64,000 nucleotides of DNA. Source: Cladopsammia gracilis. Lineage: Eukaryota; Cnidaria; Anthozoa; Scleractinia; Dendrophylliidae. The notes beneath the pieces are model-generated. The model searched no databases. It worked only from the letters and a program-made list of their open reading frames with translations, and was not told where the DNA came from. Below, in pieces: positions 57,145 through 64,000 of the stretch. Within the stretch, counting starts at the first letter, position 1; every line of letters starts with the position of its first letter. The translations under genes and the position numbers were made by a program. The stretch lies in the NCBI GenBank assembly GCA_022457155.1, contig JAJGOT010000134.1:575001-639000 (forward strand), read 5' to 3'.

Positions 57145-57563
57145 AGGCACTGTTACACTAGGCAATGTTTCGTGCAACTTGTCTCGCAATTTTGTTGCGA
57201 CACAAGTTGCGTGAAAAATTGCCTAGTGTAACGTACCCCGCAACAAACATTTCTTGCGACTTTTTTGTTGCCGCAATCGTTGCGAGAAGTAGAAGTCGGT
57301 TCTACGTTTCGCAACGATTCTCGCTACGCCGCAACAAATTTTTCAAGCGTTGCGTAGTGTAACATGTTTCCTGTAACTTGTGTCGCAACGTTTTGCGGCT
57401 TAAGCCAATGAAATTGCTCCTTTCACCGTTGGGCGAGACAAATTGCAAGAAACATTGCCTAGTGTAACACCCTCCAGGCAACTTGTCTCGGAGCATGGCA
57501 ACGCACGGTTTTTAGTTGTTGCGAGACAAGTTGCACGAAATATTGCCTAATGTAACAGCGCCT
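57145..57563. mobile_element. 419-bp MITE, TAA target duplication (PIF/Harbinger-like)
   Basis: AGGCACTGTTACACTAGGCA and its inverse at the other end; TAA at 57142-57144 and 57564-57566. The interior is built from many GTTGCGA/TCGCAAC words in both orientations. A 3-bp TAA duplication fits the PIF/Harbinger group. A second, shortened copy in opposite orientation is at 61212-61582. Confidence 0.8.
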
Positions 57564-57898
57564 TAAAACGCGATTGAGACTTGTTTTGATTGCACGGTTG
57601 AAGGCGCATAAAGGCGCTTTAATCAACCCAGGTGAAGCGAAACGCATTTCTGCGTGACCATCATGTTTTGCGGAATAACGTTAGGGGCTGTGTTCCACGT
57701 TATTTTTATCAATCTCGCGAATTTCAGTAGGACGTTTATTTGAAAGCAGGTTTTTTATTCGCATTTGACGTGCACTGGACACTCTCGGCATTTTGAATTG
57801 TAGGGAAAAGAAAAAGTCAACGCGATTTGCATAATTCATAATCTCATACACTAAACACACATTTGCAGTAAATTTGACATTGAGAAATTAAACTCTTA

Positions 57899-58476
57899 AG
57901 GTGGTCAGACACGAGGGGACATGTAGCAGGGACATGTCGCAGAGATATGCAGCAGCGAGAAAAAATTGTATAATACACACTGAGGGATATGTAGCAGGGA
58001 CGTGCGGCGGGGACATGTAGCAGGGACAAAGTCACAGCGCTTGCACACCAATGAAAATGTTGCGGGGACATGTCTCAGAGACATGTTGCAGCAACACGTC
58101 CCCTCGTGTGAACTGATACTTTCATAATTGTGCAACACCAATTTTGGGGACATTTTGTCCCCGCGACATGTTGCACGGAGTTCAACTTGTTGAATTTCAT
58201 GGGACACGTCGCGGGGACAAAATGTCCCCAAAATTGGTGTTGCACAATTGTGAAAGTATCCGTTCACACGAGGAGACGTGTTGCTGCAACATGTCCCTGA
58301 GACATGTCCCCGCAACATTTTCATGTGTGTGCAAGCGCTATGATTTTGTCCCTGCTACATGTCCCCACTGCACGTCCCTGCTACATGTCCCTCAGTATGT
58401 ACTACACATTTTTTTCTCGCTGCTACATGTCGCTGCGACATGTCCCTGCTACATGACCCCTCGTGTCTGACCACCT
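57899..58476. mobile_element. 578-bp foldback MITE, TTA target duplication
   Basis: Long inverted arms from AGGTGGTCAGACACGAGGGG to CCCCTCGTGTCTGACCACCT; TTA at 57896-57898 and 58477-58479. The arms are full of GGGACATGT/ACATGTCCC words and nearly the whole element is a palindrome centred near 58185. ORFs on both strands come from this repeat structure. Confidence 0.85.
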
Positions 58477-58557
58477 TTATAAGCTTACTGCGCCTTTCAA
58501 TAACATGCGGAATTTGAAATTCAAATCTCCAAATCTCCACCAACGGTTGCGTTATTC

Positions 58558-58690
58558 CCTGCCGTCAATCATAATTAATTCGAAAGCCAACGGGCCATGT
58601 AAAAAAGAAACAAACAAAATGGATCGAAATCTACCAAGTGAAGATCTGTTTCATGAGAGGTAAGCTAAGATGATTGACGGCAGTGTAAAA
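58558..58690. other. Short inverted repeat with ATG and GTAAGC donor inside
   Basis: CTGCCGTCAATCAT (58559) pairs with ATGATTGACGGCAG (58670). Between them AAAATGGATCGAAATC starts a 41-base frame ending at a good donor GAGAG/GTAAGC (58619-58659). It could be a first coding exon or chance. Nothing downstream supports a gene. Confidence 0.25.
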
Positions 58691-59499
58691 CGGTCCGTGT
58701 ACCTTCCGTCCATTCCATTTTTATAAAAATCAAAAATGGAAAAATCAAAAATGAAAATCATTATTTGAGATCATTGAATTCAAGAAAAATCAAAACTAAA
58801 CGTCTATTTTCAATTTTCGTCATTTTCCATGAAAACAAAAATTAAAAATGGTTTTACTATTCCGATTTTCATTCTTTCCAACTAAATCAAAATCGAAAAT
58901 CGACACTCAGATTTATCTAAAATTTATCTATATAAAAAAATAAAGTCTTGGTTCCCTATACCCTTTTTATTCCATTTTTATTTTCGACTTGTATATACAC
59001 TGATCACCGGTTTATACCAGCGTTTTTATTTTAAATTCGCTGATCGGTTTTTCAGGATAAATAAAGCATTTATTATTATTATTATCAAATGGATCTAAAA
59101 CACGCCATACATATCGTGACTGACAAAATCGAATAATCAAATACGCTCGAGGGGAGGGCAGGGAAAAATGCCAATATGGCAGGCTCGGTTACTTAGTAAA
59201 CAAAGATGGCGGCCAAGGAATGCCTAAAATGTTCTCAATCCAAAGAGAAGAGCTCTGCAATCATAGCTACGGGTCCAAAACCTTTGCGGATGCACTGTTC
59301 TGTCGTGGTCAGACTGCAGAGATATTTCTGGAGACTTAGCAAATATTAAAATGCCAAGAACAACTAAAACGGTGAGTTTGTTTAGGTCCTCTGAGTCTCC
59401 CATATACACTGTACTTGAAGCTAGGGAAAAACCCAAATCATAATAACTAAATATAGCGTTCTTCCTGTCACCTTTGAATACTATTATCTTTATAATGTC

Positions 59500-59880
59500 C
59501 CTCCTCCCCCTTTTTTTAGGCGATCTGGCGTAAAATTATTTTATGGAAGAAAGGAATCGAATTATTTTTTTATGTAAGTCTATACACCTTATTCAAATGA
59601 CGGCCGATTTATTATTCTTTTGTGTTTATTTTAATTAGCCTCACTAGCCTCATTTTAGAGTATCAGTTCTTTTGAATTTTGCACATGCTAACGAGGCTAG
59701 TGAGGCTAATTAAAATAAATACAAAAGAATAATAAATTGGCCGCCATTTATGAATAAGGTGTGTATACTAGCCTGTAAACAGGCTCCTTTTGGGGGTATA
59801 TTAAATGTATTGGGTTGAAAATGGAGCCTGTTAACAGGCTACGTCTATACCAATAAGGTGGATCATTTTGTGATGTCATT
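59500..59880 (+). repeat. Repeat, inverted copy at 63740-63950
   Basis: GCGATCTGGCGTAAAAT, AGCCTGTAAACAGGCTCC, AGCCTGTTAACAGGCTACGT and ACCAATAAGGTGGATCAT all recur on the opposite strand at 63740-63945 in reversed order. This copy is interrupted by a 179-bp MITE. Confidence 0.85.
59584..59762. mobile_element. 179-bp palindromic MITE in the repeat
   Basis: ACACCTTATTCAAATGACGG and CCGCCATTTATGAATAAGGT face each other, with inner arms TTTTAATTAGCCTCACTAGC and inverse. The inverted copy at 63.85 kb lacks it and so is the empty site. The duplication is probably TA. Confidence 0.8.
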
Positions 59881-60354
59881 GTTTACATATTGTGACCTCA
59901 TTGTTTGCTCCATAATAAACATAAGTAATGAATGGGTTACTGTGTTCTCCTGGAGCTCTCGGGAGTCAAAGAGGTGTTATTTGGCCCAGATTTAAATGAT
60001 TTTTGTATTGCTTGTCAAAATCACCATAGATTATCACATAAATTGTACTAATATTTTTATTTTAATTTCATCTTAACAGAAAACAGAAACCAATGCAACG
60101 TGCATGAACAACAATGGGATATACAAAATGGACTGAAAACCTTTACCTGTAAACTAGTTGTGGTAGTGGTGCACTTTTCAGTTATTGTGAATTAGAGAAA
60201 TTTATATTTAATTTTCTTTAACCCTGTTCGGCCTGGGGCCCTCGCGCCTGATTTCACCCTTGTTTTCAATCTTCTCTCGTCCCAAAAACCAATAAATAGC
60301 GACTGGGTACGAGTCTGGGGGGGGGGGGGGGGGGCACAAAGTGCCCGCGCATTG

Positions 60355-61180
60355 ATAACTTCTTTAATCTGTATCCAAACGCCATCAAACTGTGTGACTT
60401 TTCCACAGGGAGCAGAGGAGCCAAATTTGACCTTTACGCGTTCGATCTTCGATCTGTTGTTTACGAGTCTGTTTTTCGCCCCAGCGGGACCCCGAGCGTA
60501 ATCGGAGCTTTCCGTTGGGTAACCGCAGACTGCTGACTGTGGGCGCTCGGAAAGCTTACACTTTCCGGTCGTTGCCCTTCAAAGTGCCGGTTACGCTTGG
60601 GGTCCCGCTGGGGTAAACACTGGAACACAACAGTCAGCAGTCTGCGGTTACCCAACGGAAAGCTCCGATTACGCTCGGGGTCCCGCTGGGGCGAAAAACA
60701 GACTCGTAAACAACAGATCGAAGATCGAACGGTCAAATTTGGTTCCTCTGCTCCCTGTGACTTTTCCTAAAATTTATCTGGCAACAATTTGATATGACAA
60801 TTTTTTGATCACGTGACTTGATGTTTCCATGGCAACAAGATTTTGACAGCCATGTTTTTTTGCATATATTTATACCTTTGAATGAAGAAAAACAATGTTT
60901 ATTGGTGAAACTTTTATATTTTTATGTCATTTAGTGTTTATTTATTGGTTTTGATTAATTTTGAGTGAATTTGGACCGTTTTTAAGGGGTTTTGAAAAAT
61001 TTCAGAAATCCAAGATGGCGGATTCAAGATGGCGGCCGTATAACTAATTACCTAATAACTACGTCATATGACGTCATCGTTCCATTTTGCGGACCGCAAA
61101 GGAGAAAGTTTTGGACGTACTATGTACCCTCTAGGTTTCATTGTCATAGCCTTGATGTTCTTGAAGTTACGAGGGTGGGC
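60355..61180 (+). repeat. Dispersed repeat shared with 21010-21480
   Basis: See 21010. It is interrupted by the MULE-like element. A poly-G run lies just upstream at 60318-60335. Confidence 0.8.
60405..60758. mobile_element. 354-bp element with 130-bp TIRs and 9-bp target duplication (MULE-like)
   Basis: 60405-60540 and 60630-60758 are inverted copies apart from a 7-bp indel and one mismatch; tips ACAGGGAGCAGAGG. GACTTTTCC flanks both sides (60396-60404 and 60759-60767). The related repeat at 21050 has the single target. Very long TIRs plus a 9-bp duplication are features of Mutator-like elements. No coding capacity; the interior repeats part of the TIR (GGTCCCGCTGGGGTAAAC). Confidence 0.87.
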
Positions 61181-61211
61181 ACAATGTGCCCTTCCAACCC
61201 CCAACCGCCCC

Positions 61212-61582
61212 CCGCCCCCCGCGCGTTGCGATGCTGCGAGACAAGTTGCCTGGAGGGTGTTACACTAGGCAATGTTTCTTGCAATTTGTCTCGCCCGACG
61301 GTGAAAGGAGCAATTTCATTGGCTAAAGTCACAAAATGTTGCGACACAAGTTGCAGGAAACGTGTTACACTACGCAACACTTAAAAAATTCGTTGCGGCG
61401 TGGCGAGAATCGTTGCGAAAAGTAGAACCGACTTCTACTTCTCGCAACGATTGCGGCAACAAAAAAATCGCGAGAAATGTTTGTTGCGTGGTATGTTACA
61501 CTAGGCAATTTTTCATGCAACTTGTGTCGCAACAAAATTGCGAGACAAGTTGCACGAAACATTGCCTGGTGTAACAGCGCCT
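61212..61582 (-). mobile_element. Shortened second copy of the TAA-type MITE
   Basis: Inverted relative to 57145-57563 and lacking about 50 bp at its left side. It ends GTAACAGCGCCT, directly touching the next element. Confidence 0.8.
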
Positions 61583-61586
61583 TTAA

Positions 61587-62178
61587 GGTGGCTCCCTATA
61601 GTTTTATAGCCACGTGCGCGCTGATGATGCGAACGTTAGTGAATTTGCGCACGCTCATACGAAGAAAGCAAAAAAAGGCAAAATTAAGAACGGATTTTCT
61701 TGCGTGTCCTTTAGTGAATCTTTTTAAAAGTTCGCATAGTTTGAGATAAAATCTCAATCTTTCATATATTCTTTTCAGGAAAAAATCTGTTAGAGCAATT
61801 AAGTTTAATAGATAAATATATGAAATTGCGTGATATTGCGAAAACTGTCTGAACGACCCCATGTGTTTATCTTTCCAAAATGTTGCCCGTGATCATTTCC
61901 ACAATATATCAAAGTTTAAAAAAAAAATACCTAAGGAAACTCTAAATATTAAAGAATAAAGGTAAACTTTTGCAAAATATTTGCCATTTTTTAGATGCTG
62001 CGTTGCCATGGCAATGGTCGCTACCAAAAAATTGACAACAAATAAACACGCATAAATATGTTGGAATCCTTACTGGTAAATCTCATGAACTGACATTGCA
62101 AGATAAGAAAATTGGGCCTTACTTTGTAACTCATGATAGGTAGTGTACATGCTTTTGTTAATACTCTAGGGAGCCACC
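61587..62178. mobile_element. 592-bp MITE with TTAA target duplication
   Basis: GGTGGCTCCCTATAG and its near-inverse CTCTAGGGAGCCACC at the ends; TTAA at 61583-61586 and 62179-62182. A TTAA duplication is known from piggyBac and Kolobok elements. No transposase is present. Confidence 0.8.
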
Positions 62179-62182
62179 TTAA

Positions 62183-63185
62183 ATAAGGAAACAGTAGTCT
62201 TCCAGTAAGAAGTAATCATTTAATAATTCATTTATTCTGGTACCATAGCAAAACTTCACTTTTCTGGAAAATGGTTTCATGAAAAGTATTTAACGACAGG
62301 AATTGATATTTTATCTTTGGCTATAATACTAGGTCTGAGAACAGACATTCTTTCCCATGCACAACAATACTTCCACTTTCTTACTGTTGCTAGATATTTT
62401 ATCTGGACTTGTAAAATGCAAGAGAAAATCCCAAACATGGAAGGGTTTCCAAGTTTCCTGGCATCTTTCAGCGATTTTTTTTTTAAAAAAAAAACCTCTT
62501 CAAATTGTTAAACCTTTTATTGTAAAAGCAAGTTTTTTTTAAAAATGAGCTTTAAAAGAAAAGATGAATGGAACACTACAACTGGTCCTTTAAAATATTT
62601 AAGCTGACGATATATAAGTAATGTAACTAGAGTGTTGTATTGTAACATTGAATATCGAATTGTAAGTAATGTGAGTATTGTAAGTAGAGTATAGCAAGTA
62701 ATGTAAACATTGCACTGTAAGTAGCGTAAACATTATATTGCAATTAAATGCGAGTATCACATTAGAAAAAAGGAAGTAATCATTTAGCCTACATATGTAG
62801 CATGATCCATGAGACAACTTCATATAAAATCTTGGAAGAACAATTTAAAAATAGGAAAAAATGCTATTCTGCTCATCAGACAGTAATGAGATATTTTAAT
62901 AATTATTAAAATATATGTTGTTGGGGCACAATTGTGCCCCAACATATATAAATAAGGCTGGTTATATGAAAAAGAACTGCCTTTTTTCACATAACAAATG
63001 TAAATTATAAATCATAATTTTAAAAATAAAAATGTCGTTATATTGCAAGAACAGTAGTTTGCAAAGTTTGTTTTACAAAATGTGAAATGCATCTTCTTGG
63101 ACATTATAACTAGTTAATTTATGAATACTCTGTGAAATGAAATAAATATAGCATATAATTATATCCATCAAATTGATTAACAACA
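62183..63185. other. AT-rich non-coding stretch
   Basis: It holds a degenerate array of AAGTAATGTAAACATTG-like units (62610-62750) and a perfect 26-bp palindrome GTTGGGGCACAATTGTG... (62919-62944). No gene is recognised. Confidence 0.5.
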
Positions 63186-63198
63186 GTACTTATAATTA

Positions 63199-63440
63199 TT
63201 ATTTGAGATCTCTATATAGTGAAATGGCCCTCCTGAAGTTAGTTAAGTCATTGTTTACTACTTCATAAAAGATGTCATTGAGATTAGGAAAATTGATATT
63301 GAATTCATTTGAGTGTCTTGAGGCTATTATGTCTTGGCCACTTAAAGGGTCAGTGCCAAACTCTGGCCAGAAGGTTAGCTGTCCCCCTCTATCTTCATAG
63401 TACTTTACAGCTTCATCTCTTGTTGACACCAGCTAGTCCC
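63199..63440 (-). CDS. Possible terminal exon of an unrecognised gene
   Basis: The minus strand reads about 77 codons (from about 63432, after a CTAG acceptor-like site, to a stop at 63199) with balanced composition: STRDEAVKYYEDRGG, LTFWPEFGTDPLSGQD, NINFPNLNDIFYEVVNN. Just upstream, in another frame, a second open stretch (NDLQAQNEKIDPITEGLAG) follows a TATTGCAG acceptor near 63500. The two could be one exon with a frameshift or two overlapping frames. No family is recognised and the gene would continue outside the window. Confidence 0.35.
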
Positions 63441-63739
63441 TCAGTAATGGGATCTATTTTCTCATTTTGGGCCTGTAAATCATTTGGTGCCTTTTCCTGC
63501 AATACAGAAATACAAGGCTCAGCAAAAAAAGCTCTAAATATCCCCAATTTTTCTAAATACACGTATCTTCACATTTTCTAAATATCCTGGAAACTTCTAA
63601 ATATTTTATAAAAATATCCGGATACTTGTAGCCAGGCCTAGTTATTGGTATTTAATACAGCTGGATTGTGTCTTTAAGTTGTTCCAGTTTTAAGGTAAAT
63701 AAAGTGCAAGGAACTGTTGAAAAACAGCTTTTTCTTATG

Positions 63740-63950
63740 GGGCAAACAATGGATCACAAGATGATCCGCCTTATTGGTATAGACGTAGCCTGTCAACAGG
63801 CTCCATTTTCAACCCAGTACATTTAATATACCCCCCCAAAGAAGCCTGTTTACAGGCTAGTATATGGACTTAAGCTAACATAAAAATAATTTGATTCCTT
63901 TCTTCCATAAAAACATTTTACGCCAGATCGCCCAAAAAAAAGGGGCAGGG
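63740..63950 (-). repeat. Inverted copy of the 59500-59880 repeat
   Basis: Opposite orientation and without the MITE. Together the two copies flank 59.9-63.7 kb. Confidence 0.85.
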
Positions 63951-64000
63951 TTCTCCCTAAATTTCAGGTCAGCAGGTAGGGGATTTTTGTTAAGCGGTAA

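Noticed and set aside
57905..58470. ORFs on both strands (about 108-139 codons)
   Set aside because: They are generated by the ACATGTCCC repeats of a palindromic MITE and have the same low-complexity pattern on both strands.
59212..59360. Short ORF starting at AAAGATGGCGGCC (about 47 codons) with a nearby GTGAGT
   Set aside because: A good start context but no recognisable protein, and frames and donor do not fit together; not supported as a gene.
60461..60736. Minus-strand ORF of 91 codons
   Set aside because: It lies wholly within the long TIRs of the MULE-like element.

Overview
The window looks like nuclear DNA of a cnidarian, probably a stony coral. That is an inference from content, not from a database match. 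Genes have GT-AG introns, most of the sequence is AT-rich and filled with small inverted-repeat elements, and there are gypsy, LINE and Polinton-type polymerase remnants together with a tandemly duplicated GT31 glycosyltransferase family. Nothing looks prokaryotic.

Layout. 1-5968: a gene for a repeat-rich protein with a Ulp1-like protease domain and a PHD finger, cut inside the PHD finger by a young Gypsy LTR retrotransposon (1392-5911, target duplication GTGTT). 7.4-8.0 kb: a minisatellite of about 113 bp. 8972-11405: a 2.4 kb DNA transposon with 37-bp terminal inverted repeats and subterminal arrays of a CACGCTA word. 16.4-20.1 kb and 23.1-24.5 kb: GT31 genes 1 and 2. 24.9-30.8 kb: LINE fragments, one nested in another, and small DNA transposons. 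31.2-34.9 kb (minus): a GC-rich family B DNA polymerase pseudogene with several breaks. 35.0-41.3 kb: duplicated segment A and a partial copy C, carrying a candidate secreted-peptide exon and a second, different polymerase B relic. 41.7-45.2 kb: long hairpin elements, a RecQ-like helicase fragment and an RTE-like LINE. 45.7-47.1 kb: GT31 gene 3. 47.8-53.2 kb: duplicated segment B. 54.3-55.7 kb: GT31 gene 4. 57.1-64 kb: a cluster of non-autonomous DNA transposons, several with clear target-site duplications, and a possible exon near the right edge.

How it fits together. The only genes that look intact are the four GT31 genes and the gag-pol gene of the Gypsy element. The GT31 genes share one structure: a short first coding exon with the membrane anchor and the R-x(4)-IRETWW motif, a phase-0 intron, and a second exon with the Asp-Asp-Asp motif. 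Genes 2-4 each carry an 88-bp satellite just downstream. The cluster grew by segmental duplication, and duplicated blocks without later insertions serve as empty sites that order several transposon insertions in time. The most distinctive observations are the precise Gypsy insertion, the signal-peptide exon kept in both A and B, the compositionally foreign polymerase pseudogene, the substitution at an acidic motif in GT31 gene 4, and the unassigned transposon with CACGCTA arrays.
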